From: Ga0074130 sp964499485
GTDB lineage: Bacteria > Pseudomonadota > Gammaproteobacteria > Burkholderiales > Rhodocyclaceae
Direction of reading: 5' to 3'
DNA: 38,142 nt
NCBI GenBank assembly: GCA_964499485.1
Contig: CAZCLF010000023.1
Span: 1 to 38,142 of the forward strand
The notes under the pieces: generated by a model
Seen by the model: only the letters and a program-made list of their open reading frames with translations
What the model was told of the DNA's origin: nothing
The model's database searches: none
Program-made: the position numbers and the translations under genes
Shown: one piece after another, positions 14,742-22,961 of the stretch
How positions within the stretch are numbered: the stretch's first letter is position 1
Layout: every line of letters begins with the position of its first letter

Positions 14742-15485
14742 ATGCGGCGCAAGCTGGTCGTGGGTAACTGGAAGATGCACGGCTCGGTCGCCGGCAACGA
14801 GTCTCTTCTTAAGGCGCTGGGCGCTGGGGTGAGGCAAGGCGCTGACGTTGCCGTTTGTGTGCCATTTCCTTACCTGTATCAAGCACAGGCTTTGTTGTCG
14901 AATAGTGCCGTAGCCTGGGGTGCGCAGGATGTGTCGGCTCAAGGGCAGGGCGCTTTTACCGGCGACGTGTCTGCGACGATGCTGGCTGATTTTGCGTGTA
15001 GTTATGTGTTGGTTGGGCATAGTGAGCGGCGTACGCTCCATGCCGAAGACGATGCACTGGTGGTTGCCAAGGTTAAAGCGGCATTGGCAGGTGGGCTATG
15101 TCCTGTCATTTGTGTCGGCGAAACATTGGCCGAGCGTGAGGCTGGGCAAACCGCAGCTGTGGTGGTGCGGCAGTTGGATGCGATCTTGCGGGGCTGTGGT
15201 GTCGAGGCCTTAGCTAAATCGGTGATGGCGTATGAGCCCGTATGGGCGATCGGTACTGGGCGTACTGCCAGCCCGGAGCAGGCCCAAGAAGTGCATGCAT
15301 TGCTGCGCAAGCGGGTGGCGACGGCTGATGCAGCAGTGGCGGCGAAGATGAGGATTTTGTATGGCGGCAGTGTTAAGGCCGTCAATGCACAAACGTTATT
15401 TGCCCAACCGGATATTGACGGTGGGCTGGTGGGTGGTGCTTCGTTGGTGGCTGATGAGTTTCTTGCCATCGTCGCGGCAGTCTGA
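14742..15485 (+). CDS. tpiA: Triosephosphate isomerase TpiA
   Basis: TpiA interconverts dihydroxyacetone phosphate and glyceraldehyde-3-phosphate in cytosolic glycolysis and gluconeogenesis. The TIM-barrel protein has 247 residues with all catalytic residues: K11 (GNWKMH), H93 (VGHSERR) and E165 in the flexible loop (AYEPVWAIGTG). The phosphate-binding loops YGGSVKA and GGLVGGASL are also present. The ATG at 14742 gives the family N-terminus (RRKLVVGNWKM); only a weak ribosome binding site is seen. It is followed after 21 bases by secG, a pairing common in proteobacteria ahead of the tRNA-Leu and nuo genes. Confidence 0.98.
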   Translation: MRRKLVVGNWKMHGSVAGNESLLKALGAGVRQGADVAVCVPFPYLYQAQALLSNSAVAWGAQDVSAQGQGAFTGDVSATMLADFACSYVLVGHSERRTLHAEDDALVVAKVKAALAGGLCPVICVGETLAEREAGQTAAVVVRQLDAILRGCGVEALAKSVMAYEPVWAIGTGRTASPEQAQEVHALLRKRVATADAAVAAKMRILYGGSVKAVNAQTLFAQPDIDGGLVGGASLVADEFLAIVAAV

Positions 15486-15506
15486 TTTAACTGAAAGGCG
15501 GTTTAT

Positions 15507-15845
15507 ATGTATTCACTGGTATTGGCCATCAATGTGCTGTCAGGCATTGGCGTCATTGGTCTGGTGCTGATGCAGCACGGCAAAGGCGCAGACATGGGCG
15601 CAGCATTCGGTAGCGGCTCTTCTGGCAGTCTGTTTGGCGCGAGCGGTTCGTCGAATTTTCTTTCCAAGGCAACGGGCGCGCTGGCGACCGTGTTTTTTAT
15701 TACGTGTCTCGGATTGAACTATTTGGCAGGTAAGCAGCCTCACACCGGTAGCGTTGTTGATAGCATCAAGGTTGAACAGGCCAATGAGGTGCCAGCAGGT
15801 CCGGCACCAGCTGCAGACCCACGCACGAGCGATATTCCGAAGTAA
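15507..15845 (+). CDS. secG: Preprotein translocase subunit SecG
   Basis: SecG is the small inner-membrane subunit that assists SecYE-SecA protein export. The 112-residue protein has two membrane helices separated by the glycine/serine-rich cytosolic loop typical of the family (QHGKGADMGAAFGSGSSGSL, then FGASGSSNFLSKAT). It ends in a short Pro/Ala-rich tail. The start at 15507 has AAAGGCGG upstream. It lies in the tpiA-secG-tRNA-Leu-nuo order conserved in betaproteobacteria. No terminator is visible before the tRNA gene. Confidence 0.96.
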   Translation: MYSLVLAINVLSGIGVIGLVLMQHGKGADMGAAFGSGSSGSLFGASGSSNFLSKATGALATVFFITCLGLNYLAGKQPHTGSVVDSIKVEQANEVPAGPAPAADPRTSDIPK

Positions 15846-15885
15846 AAAAATTGCAAACCTGTCGTCAGGTGGCGCCCGAGTGGGC

Positions 15886-15891
15886 TATAAT
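15886..15891 (+). promoter_or_regulatory. -10 element ahead of tRNA-Leu
   Basis: A consensus TATAAT lies 33 bases before the tRNA 5' end. The matching -35 is poor (CGTCAG at 15863-15868 with a 17-base spacer). Confidence 0.55.
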
Positions 15892-15924
15892 TTCTGCCGC
15901 TTGAATAAGCTTATGTTTTGCAGT

Positions 15925-16009
15925 GCCGACGTGGTGAAATTGGTAGACACGCTATCTTGAGGGGGTAGTGGCGAAAGCCGTATGAGTTCGAGTCTCATCG
16001 TCGGCACCA
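15925..16009 (+). tRNA. tRNA-Leu (anticodon GAG)
   Basis: This is an 85-base class II tRNA with an encoded CCA end. The acceptor stem GCCGACG pairs fully with CGTCGGC. The D-loop region has TGGTGAAATTGGTAGACA, and the anticodon arm CTATC-TTGAGGG-GGTAG places GAG in the middle. A long variable arm (TGGC GAAA GCC) and the T arm ATGAG-TTCGAGT-CTCAT follow. GAG reads CUC and CUU leucine codons. It sits between secG and nuoA. Confidence 0.97.
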
Positions 16010-16116
16010 AGCTTGATGTAAGTGCAGTAACAAGTGTTTGCAGTAGTTGTGTTGTTTGGGGTTTTTCCTTCGCCGCTTCGGTGGTGATCTAACGAATAAA
16101 GAGTGGCATAACCACG

Positions 16117-16491
16117 ATGTTGGAAAACTACTTCCCTGTTCTGGTCTTTATTCTGGTCGGCTTGGCTGTTGGTTGTGCGCCGATCATTCTTGGGCGCATT
16201 CTGGCGCCACATCGTCCTGACAGCGAAAAGCTGTCACCTTATGAGTGCGGTTTCGAGGCTTTCGAAGATGCACGCATGAAATTCGATGTGCGCTATTACT
16301 TAATCGCCATCATCTTCATTCTTTTCGATTTGGAAGTCGCGTTCCTGTTTCCCTGGGCTTCAATCTTCCGGGAAATCGTTGCGACCGATTCGATCAAATT
16401 CTTTGGCTTTATCGAAATGCTGGTGTTTCTGGCCATTCTCGTGGTTGGTTATGTCTATGCGTGGGCCAAGGGTGCCCTAGACTGGGAGTGA
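16117..16491 (+). CDS. nuoA: NADH-quinone oxidoreductase subunit A
   Basis: NuoA is a small membrane subunit of complex I near the quinone site. The 124-residue protein has three hydrophobic helices and the conserved loop YECGFEAFEDARMKFDVRYY, whose Cys lies in the loop that moves during the active/deactive change. It is the first gene of the nuo operon. The 107-base leader after tRNA-Leu holds no clear promoter; GTGG-CATAA-CCAC just before the ATG could form a small hairpin next to the start. Confidence 0.97.
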   Translation: MLENYFPVLVFILVGLAVGCAPIILGRILAPHRPDSEKLSPYECGFEAFEDARMKFDVRYYLIAIIFILFDLEVAFLFPWASIFREIVATDSIKFFGFIEMLVFLAILVVGYVYAWAKGALDWE

Positions 16492-16497
16492 TGGCAT

Positions 16498-16974
16498 ATG
16501 AGTATTGAAGGTGTTCTTCAAGAGGGTTTTGTTACCACGACCCTCGATAAGCTGATTAACTGGACTCGTACTGGCTCCTTGTGGCCGATGACGTTCGGTC
16601 TGGCTTGTTGTGCGGTAGAAATGATTCATGCCGGCTGTTCGCGATATGACCTTGATCGCTTTGGCGTGGTGTTTCGTCCTAGCCCGCGTCAGTCGGACGT
16701 GATGATTGTTGCGGGTACCCTAACCAATAAAATGGCACCCGCACTGCGTAAAGTTTACGATCAGATGCCTGAGCCGCGTTGGGTTATCTCCATGGGCTCG
16801 TGTGCCAATGGCGGCGGTTACTACCATTACTCCTATTCCGTTGTACGCGGTTGTGACCGCATTGTTCCGGTGGATGTTTATGTGCCGGGTTGCCCGCCAA
16901 CGGCTGAAGCGCTTCTGTACGGGATTATCCAGTTGCAGAACAAGATCAAGCGTACCTACACCATTGCCCGCTAA
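16498..16974 (+). CDS. nuoB: NADH-quinone oxidoreductase subunit B
   Basis: NuoB carries the terminal 4Fe-4S cluster N2 that hands electrons to quinone. The 158-residue protein has the ligand cysteines in GLACCAVEM (the unusual adjacent pair), ISMGSCANGG and VPGCPPTAEAL. The Arg-rich loop FGVVFRPSPRQSDVM is also conserved. It starts 6 bases after nuoA and ends 6 bases before nuoC. It belongs to the peripheral arm at the membrane interface. Confidence 0.98.
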   Translation: MSIEGVLQEGFVTTTLDKLINWTRTGSLWPMTFGLACCAVEMIHAGCSRYDLDRFGVVFRPSPRQSDVMIVAGTLTNKMAPALRKVYDQMPEPRWVISMGSCANGGGYYHYSYSVVRGCDRIVPVDVYVPGCPPTAEALLYGIIQLQNKIKRTYTIAR

Positions 16975-16980
16975 TTCGCT

Positions 16981-17583
16981 ATGAGTGCCAAGCTCGAAAA
17001 GCTCAGTCAGTCCCTTGTGGATGTTTTTGCTGACCGCATTGCCGCTCCGGTAACTGCGTTTGGCGAAGTGACTATTGAAGTGTCGGCTGCTAACTATGCC
17101 GATGTGATGCGCACTTTGCGCGACCATGAAGCGCTTGCTTTCGAGCAGCTGATCGACTTGTGTGGTGTTGATTATTCGACCTACACCGGTTACAGCGGCT
17201 TGCGCTATGCAACTGTCGTTCATTTGTTGTCGATTAAACACAACTGGCGCTTGCGCGTGCGCGTGTTCTCGGTCGATGAAGCATTCCCTGTGGTTGCCTC
17301 TGTGACAGGCATCTGGACTTCGGCTGAATGGTTTGAGCGTGAATCGTTTGACCTTTACGGCATCATGTACGATGGCCACGCCGATTTACGCCGCATTCTT
17401 ACCGATTATGGTTTTGTCGGTCACCCGTTCCGCAAGGATTTCCCGATTTCGGGTTATGTTGAAATGCGCTACGACGATGAGCAGAAGCGGGTTGTGTATC
17501 AGCCTGTGACCATCGAGCCGCGTGAGGTAACGCCGCGCATCGTGCGCGAAGAGCAATACGGAAAGGTGGATGGCCGTGGCTGA
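16981..17583 (+). CDS. nuoC: NADH-quinone oxidoreductase subunit C
   Basis: NuoC is a 200-residue, 30-kDa-type subunit of the peripheral arm. Family marks are LIDLCGVDY, the core WTSAEWFERESFDLYGIMYDG and the C-terminal RRILTDYGFVGHPFRKDFP. It is separate from nuoD, as in mitochondria and alpha/betaproteobacteria, rather than fused as in E. coli. Its last codons overlap the start region of nuoD. Confidence 0.97.
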   Translation: MSAKLEKLSQSLVDVFADRIAAPVTAFGEVTIEVSAANYADVMRTLRDHEALAFEQLIDLCGVDYSTYTGYSGLRYATVVHLLSIKHNWRLRVRVFSVDEAFPVVASVTGIWTSAEWFERESFDLYGIMYDGHADLRRILTDYGFVGHPFRKDFPISGYVEMRYDDEQKRVVYQPVTIEPREVTPRIVREEQYGKVDGRG

Positions 17584-18829
17584 AATTCAAAACTACACGC
17601 TGAACTTCGGTCCTCAGCACCCGGCAGCGCACGGTGTGTTGCGCCTGGTACTAGAGCTAGATGGTGAGGTGATCGTTCGTTCAGATCCGCACATCGGTCT
17701 GCTGCATCGCGCGACTGAAAAGCTGGCCGAAACTCGCACTTGGGTGCAGTCCGTTCCCTACATGGATCGCCTTGATTACGTGTCGATGATGTGTAACGAG
17801 CATGCTTACTGCATGGCCATCGAAAAGCTGTTGAACATCGAAGTGCCTGAGCGAGCTCAGTACATTCGTGTGATGTTCGATGAGGTGACGCGTATCCTCA
17901 ATCACCTACTGTGGGTTGGTTGTCACGCGCTTGACGTCGGTGCGATGGCGATGGTGCTCTACACCTTCCGCGAGCGCGAAGACCTGATGGATGCCTATGA
18001 GGCGGTTTCGGGTGCGCGTATGCATGCTGCCTACTACCGTCCAGGTGGTGTCTATCGTGATCTGCCGGACACCATGCCGCAGTATAAGTTGAACAAGTTC
18101 AAGAATGCATCTGCCATCAAGGAGCTCAACGAGGCCCGTCAAGGCTCGTTGCTCGATTTCTTGGAAGACTTCACCAAGCGCTTCCCGACCTATATCGACG
18201 AGTACGAAACCCTGTTGACCGATAATCGTATCTGGAAGCAACGTACGGTTGGTATTGGCGTTATCTCGCCTGAGCGTGCCCTGAACATGGGTCTGACCGG
18301 TGCAATGTTGCGCGGTTCGGGTATCGAATGGGACCTGCGCAAGAAGCAGCCGTACGAAGTTTACGATCGCATGGACTTTGACATTGCTGTAGGTGTCAAT
18401 GGTGATTCCTACGATCGTTACTTGGTTCGTATGTTTGAGATGCGTCAATCGAACCGCATCATCAAGCAATGTATTGACTGGCTTCGCAAGAATCCAGGCC
18501 CAGTCATTACCGAGAACCACAAGATTGCCCCGCCGTCGCGTGAGTCGATGAAGGGCAATATGGAAGAACTGATTCACCACTTCAAGCTGTTCACCGAAGG
18601 TATGCATGTGCCTGCAGGTGAAGCATATGCTGCGGTCGAGCATCCGAAGGGCGAGTTCGGTATCTATGCAATTTCCGATGGCGCAAACAAGCCTTACCGC
18701 TTGAAGATTCGTGCGCCTGGTTATGTGCATCTCTCCGCTATGGACGAGATGGCCAAGGGTCACATGATTGCCGATGCTGTTACCATCATCGGCACCATGG
18801 ACGTCGTGTTCGGTGAAATTGACAGATAA
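17576..18829 (+). CDS. nuoD: NADH-quinone oxidoreductase subunit D
   Basis: NuoD is the 49-kDa-type subunit that forms the quinone pocket with NuoB. It shows NFGPQHPAAHGVLRL, the quinone-site His region, DPHIGLLHRATEKLAE, YMDRLDYVSMMCNEHAYC and the C-terminal GTMDVVFGEIDR. I prefer the GTG at 17576, which gives MAEIQNYTLNFG and 417 residues. GGAAAGG (17560-17566) then has a 9-base spacing, while the ATG at 17570 leaves only 3 bases. Either start overlaps nuoC. All expected core segments are present. Confidence 0.97.
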   Translation: MAEIQNYTLNFGPQHPAAHGVLRLVLELDGEVIVRSDPHIGLLHRATEKLAETRTWVQSVPYMDRLDYVSMMCNEHAYCMAIEKLLNIEVPERAQYIRVMFDEVTRILNHLLWVGCHALDVGAMAMVLYTFREREDLMDAYEAVSGARMHAAYYRPGGVYRDLPDTMPQYKLNKFKNASAIKELNEARQGSLLDFLEDFTKRFPTYIDEYETLLTDNRIWKQRTVGIGVISPERALNMGLTGAMLRGSGIEWDLRKKQPYEVYDRMDFDIAVGVNGDSYDRYLVRMFEMRQSNRIIKQCIDWLRKNPGPVITENHKIAPPSRESMKGNMEELIHHFKLFTEGMHVPAGEAYAAVEHPKGEFGIYAISDGANKPYRLKIRAPGYVHLSAMDEMAKGHMIADAVTIIGTMDVVFGEIDR

Positions 18830-18833
18830 GACC

Positions 18834-19307
18834 ATGCTGAGCCAAGAAGCACTCAAACTGATTGATCGCGAAGTCGCCAAGTATCCGGCTGACCAGAAGC
18901 AGTCTGCCGTTATGGCAGCGCTGGCCATTGCCCAGGATGAAAAGGGCTGGTTGCCCCGTGACCTCATCGAATACGTTGCTACCTACCTCGAAATGCCGGC
19001 GATCGCCGCTTATGAGGTGGCCAGCTTTTACAACATGTACGACCTGAATCCGGTCGGCAAATACAAGCTCACCGTCTGTACCAATCTACCTTGTGCCTTG
19101 TCGGGTGGCGTTCATGCTGCTGACTACGTTAAAGAAAAGCTGGGTATCGATTTCAACGAAACCACTGCCGATGGCAAGTTCACTCTCAAAGAGGGTGAAT
19201 GCATGGGGGCATGTGGTGACGCACCGGTGCTGCTGGTGAACAATAAGCGCATGTGTAGTTTCATGACGCCGGAACAGATCGACAAGCTACTGGCGGAGTG
19301 CAACTGA
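18834..19307 (+). CDS. nuoE: NADH-quinone oxidoreductase subunit E
   Basis: NuoE is the 24-kDa-type thioredoxin-fold subunit holding 2Fe-2S cluster N1a. The 157-residue protein has the ligands in VCTNLPCALSGG and GECMGACGDAPVL (two Cys pairs). The start at 18834 lies 4 bases after the nuoD stop and gives the normal length; the frame is open further upstream only inside nuoD. With NuoF it forms the NADH dehydrogenase tip. Confidence 0.97.
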   Translation: MLSQEALKLIDREVAKYPADQKQSAVMAALAIAQDEKGWLPRDLIEYVATYLEMPAIAAYEVASFYNMYDLNPVGKYKLTVCTNLPCALSGGVHAADYVKEKLGIDFNETTADGKFTLKEGECMGACGDAPVLLVNNKRMCSFMTPEQIDKLLAECN

Positions 19308-19308
19308 G

Positions 19309-20643
19309 ATGGCGCTGATCGCTACCAAGAACCCCCTGCTGACGGTAGGCTGGGAAAAGGGTGATGCCGGTTGGGGCATCAAGGAATACGAAGCTCGTGG
19401 CGGTTACCAGGCCCTGCGCAAAATTCTGGCTGAGAAAACGCCGCCGGAAAATATCATTGCCGAACTGAAGGCCTCGGTGCTGCGTGGTCGCGGCGGCGCA
19501 GGCTTTCCTACTGGCTTGAAGTGGAGCTTCATGCCGAAGGGTGTGAGCGGTGATAAATACATCGTCTGTAACTCAGACGAAGGTGAGCCTGGTACCTTCA
19601 AGGATCGCGATCTGCTGCGCTTTGATCCGCACTCGGTGATTGAAGGGATGGCAATTGCTGCCTATACCATCGGCGCAAATCGTGGTTATAACTACATTCA
19701 CGGTGAAGTCTTCGAGATCTACAAGCGTTTCGAAGATGCGCTGGATGAAGCACGTGCCGCGGGTCTGATTGGCCAAAACATTCTGGGCAGTGGCTTTAAC
19801 TTCGAACTGTTCGCACACCATGGTTACGGCGCTTATATTTGTGGCGAAGAAACCGGTCTGCTCGAGTCGATCGAAGGCAAGAAGGGGCAGCCACGCTTCA
19901 AGCCGCCATTCCCAGCGACATTTGGTTTGTATGGCCGTCCAACGACGATCAACAACACCGAAACTTTTTCTGCTGTTCCATACATTCTCAAGATGGGTGG
20001 CGAGCAGTACCTGAACCTTGGCAAGCCAAATAATGGTGGCACCAAGCTGTTCTCGATTTCTGGTCACGTGAACAAGCCAGGCAACTACGAAATCCCGATG
20101 GGTATGCCCTTTGCTGAACTGTTGGAAATGGCGGGTGGCATGCGCGGTGGTCGTAAGTTGAAGGCAGTTATTCCTGGTGGCTCATCAGCCCCGGTGCTGC
20201 CTGGCGACGTCATGATGGACTGCACGATGGACTATGACTCCATCGCTAAGGCAGGCTCCATGCTTGGTTCCGGCGCCATCATCGTGATGGATGAAACCGT
20301 TTGTATGGTCAAGGCGCTTGAGCGTCTGTCCTACTTCTATTTTGAAGAGTCATGCGGACAATGTACCCCATGCCGTGAGGGTACAGGCTGGCTGTATCGC
20401 GTCGTTCATCGCATCGAAAACGGTCTGGGTCGTCCAGAAGATCTTGAGTTGCTCAACAGCGTGACCGACAACATCATGGGTCGGACCATCTGTGCCCTCG
20501 GCGATGCCGCTTCCCTGCCGGTGCGTAGCTTCATTAAGCACTTCCAGAGCGAATTCGAATACCACATTGAAAACAAGCATTGCCTCGTGCCGCCTGATGT
20601 GCAGCGCGCTGGCAGCACTTTCTACGTAGGCCCGTCATGCTAG
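19309..20643 (+). CDS. nuoF: NADH-quinone oxidoreductase subunit F
   Basis: NuoF is the 51-kDa-type subunit that oxidises NADH with FMN and passes electrons to cluster N3. The 444-residue protein has GRGGAGFPTGLKWSFMP (nucleotide/FMN fold), CNSDEGEPGTFKDR, GAYICGEETGLLESIEG and the 4Fe-4S ligands in ESCGQCTPCREGTGW plus a downstream Cys in GRTICALGDAA. It starts 1 base after the nuoE stop and overlaps nuoG by 7 bases. Confidence 0.98.
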   Translation: MALIATKNPLLTVGWEKGDAGWGIKEYEARGGYQALRKILAEKTPPENIIAELKASVLRGRGGAGFPTGLKWSFMPKGVSGDKYIVCNSDEGEPGTFKDRDLLRFDPHSVIEGMAIAAYTIGANRGYNYIHGEVFEIYKRFEDALDEARAAGLIGQNILGSGFNFELFAHHGYGAYICGEETGLLESIEGKKGQPRFKPPFPATFGLYGRPTTINNTETFSAVPYILKMGGEQYLNLGKPNNGGTKLFSISGHVNKPGNYEIPMGMPFAELLEMAGGMRGGRKLKAVIPGGSSAPVLPGDVMMDCTMDYDSIAKAGSMLGSGAIIVMDETVCMVKALERLSYFYFEESCGQCTPCREGTGWLYRVVHRIENGLGRPEDLELLNSVTDNIMGRTICALGDAASLPVRSFIKHFQSEFEYHIENKHCLVPPDVQRAGSTFYVGPSC

Positions 20644-22961
20644 AAATCGAAATCGACGGTAAGTCGATGCAGGTTGCCGAAGGCAGCACCATCATGGATG
20701 CCGCCCATGAGGCTGGCACCTATATCCCGCACTTCTGTTATCACAAGAAGCTGTCCATCGCGGCCAACTGCCGCATGTGTCTGGTTCAGGTAGAGAAGGC
20801 GCCTAAGCCATTGCCTGCCTGCGCTACGCCGGTTGCCAATGGCATGAAGGTCTTTACCCACTCCGATCTGGCCGTCAAGGCACAGAAAGGTGTGATGGAG
20901 TTCCTGCTGATCAATCACCCGCTTGATTGCCCTATCTGCGATCAGGGTGGTGAGTGCCAGTTGCAGGATCTCGCAGTCGGCTACGGTGGTGCTGCTTCCC
21001 GTTACCAGGAAGAAAAGCGCGTCGTATTCAATAAGAACCTAGGCTCGCTGGTGAACACCGACATGACCCGTTGCATTCACTGCACGCGTTGTGTTCGCTT
21101 CACCACTGAAATCGCCGGTGAAATGGAAATGGGCCAGGCAGGCCGTGGCGAACACGCTGAAATCATGCCGTTCATTGAAAAGACCGTTGATTCCGAACTG
21201 TCCGGCAACATCATCGACTTGTGCCCGGTTGGCGCACTGACCTCCAAGCCGTTCCGCTTTGCTGCGCGCACCTGGGAGTTGGCACGTCGTAAGTCGGTCA
21301 GCCCGCATGATGGTCTAGGCAGCAATCTGGTGGTTCAAGTCAAGCACGACAAGGTGCTGCGTGTGCTGCCGCTGGAAAATGAAGATATCAACGAGTGCTG
21401 GTTGTCTGACAAGGACCGCTTCTCGTATGAAGCGCTCAATTCCGAAGAGCGTCTGACCAAGCCTATGGTCAAGCAAGGTGGTCAATGGGTTGAGACCGAG
21501 TGGAACGTTGCACTTGACTACATTGGTCATGCATTGCGTGATGTGGTCAAAAACCACGGCGCTGATGCCATTGGCACCTTGGTCTCGCCGCACTCGACCC
21601 TGGAAGAAATTTTCCTTGCGCAAAAGCTGACGCGAGCGCTTGGTTCCGGTAATGTCGATTTCCGTCTGCGTCAAAGCGATTTCTCGCTTGATGGCAAGCG
21701 CGCGGGCACCCCATGGCTTGGCCTGTCGGTAGTTGAGTTTTCCAAACTGGATCGTGTCTTGGTAGTTGGTTCTTTCCTGCGTAAGGATCACCCACTGCTG
21801 GCCCAACGCCTTCGTCAATCGGCCAAGCGTGGCACACAAGTCTCATTGATCCATGCAGCTAACGATGATCAACTGATCAAGAACACGCTCAAATCAATCG
21901 GCCTGCCATCGCAGTTGCCGCAGCTGCTAGCTGAAGTAGTCAAGGCCGTGGCAAGCAAGAAGGGTGTCAATGTTGATGCTGCGATCGCTGCTTTGACCGT
22001 TTCACCAGATGCTGAAAAGATTGCTGAAAGCTTGGTCTCCGGTAGCAACGCTGGGGTATTCCTCGGTAACTTTGCGCAGCAGCATCCGCAAGCGGCAACG
22101 CTGGAAGTACTGGCTCAGCAACTTGCTGCCCTGTTGGGCGCCAAGTCCGGCCTCCTCGGTGAGGCAGCTAACTCGGTTGGTGGGTATGTGGCTAAGGCTA
22201 CGCCGACCGGTCTCAACGCTGCGCAAATGTTTGCGCAGCCACGTAAGGCTTACCTGGTCTTCAATGCCGAGCCAGAGCTTGATACCGCCAATGGCGCCCA
22301 AGCCGCAGCGTCATTGAAAGATGCTGCCATGGTTGCTGTCTTCTCCGCGTTCAAGTCCGATGCTGCACTTGAGTACGCAGACGTACTGCTGCCGATCGCC
22401 CCATTCACTGAAACTTCTGGCACCTTCATCAATACCGAAGGTCGTGTCCAGAGTTTCAATGCTGTCGCCAAAGCACTTGGCGACGCACGTCCGGGCTGGA
22501 AGGTGCTGCGTGTGCTCGGTAATGTGCTGGATCTTGCTGGCTTTGATTACAACAGCAGCGAAGACGTCCGCAATGAAGTGTTGGGCGGTGATGTCGAGTT
22601 CGCGACTGGCCTTAACAATGGCGTGACCGGCTCGGTTAGCCTGCCGACTGCTGCGAATGGTATCGAGCGTGTTGCGGATGTGCCGATTTACTTTGCCGAT
22701 AGCTTGGTGCGTCGTGCTGTCAGCCTGCAACGCTCACGCGATGCTGCTAAGCCTGCCGCACGCATTAACGCTGCGACTGTAGCTAAGCTGGGCCTTGAGG
22801 GTGCCAGCGAAGTGACAGTGAAGCAGGGTGGTGCTGCGGTTAAGTTGGCGCTCAAGGTTGATGCCGGTGTGCCCGATGGTGCTGTACGTGTTGCTGCTGC
22901 TCACGATGCAACCGTTGCACTGGGTTCGTTGTTTGGTCAAATCAGCGTGGAGCGTGCATAA
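20637..22961 (+). CDS. nuoG: NADH-quinone oxidoreductase subunit G
   Basis: NuoG is the 75-kDa-type subunit, 774 residues, wiring electrons through several Fe-S clusters. N-terminal 2Fe-2S ligands lie in FCYHKKLSIAANCRMC and PACATPV; the His/Cys-ligated 4Fe-4S cluster in HPLDCPICDQGGECQLQD; a further 4Fe-4S cluster in CIHCTRCVRF and LCPVGALTSKPF. The remainder is a molybdopterin-oxidoreductase-like domain without cofactor. The extra N7 cluster motif of E. coli NuoG is absent: the equivalent stretch reads SVSPHDGLGSNLVV, with no cysteines. The start at 20637 overlaps nuoF. The C-terminal third is Ala-rich and less conserved. Confidence 0.97.
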   Translation: MLEIEIDGKSMQVAEGSTIMDAAHEAGTYIPHFCYHKKLSIAANCRMCLVQVEKAPKPLPACATPVANGMKVFTHSDLAVKAQKGVMEFLLINHPLDCPICDQGGECQLQDLAVGYGGAASRYQEEKRVVFNKNLGSLVNTDMTRCIHCTRCVRFTTEIAGEMEMGQAGRGEHAEIMPFIEKTVDSELSGNIIDLCPVGALTSKPFRFAARTWELARRKSVSPHDGLGSNLVVQVKHDKVLRVLPLENEDINECWLSDKDRFSYEALNSEERLTKPMVKQGGQWVETEWNVALDYIGHALRDVVKNHGADAIGTLVSPHSTLEEIFLAQKLTRALGSGNVDFRLRQSDFSLDGKRAGTPWLGLSVVEFSKLDRVLVVGSFLRKDHPLLAQRLRQSAKRGTQVSLIHAANDDQLIKNTLKSIGLPSQLPQLLAEVVKAVASKKGVNVDAAIAALTVSPDAEKIAESLVSGSNAGVFLGNFAQQHPQAATLEVLAQQLAALLGAKSGLLGEAANSVGGYVAKATPTGLNAAQMFAQPRKAYLVFNAEPELDTANGAQAAASLKDAAMVAVFSAFKSDAALEYADVLLPIAPFTETSGTFINTEGRVQSFNAVAKALGDARPGWKVLRVLGNVLDLAGFDYNSSEDVRNEVLGGDVEFATGLNNGVTGSVSLPTAANGIERVADVPIYFADSLVRRAVSLQRSRDAAKPAARINAATVAKLGLEGASEVTVKQGGAAVKLALKVDAGVPDGAVRVAAAHDATVALGSLFGQISVERA

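Noticed and set aside
17906..18967. A 353-codon minus-strand open frame across nuoD
   Set aside because: Antisense to nuoD, no recognisable domains, no ribosome binding site; a shadow frame.
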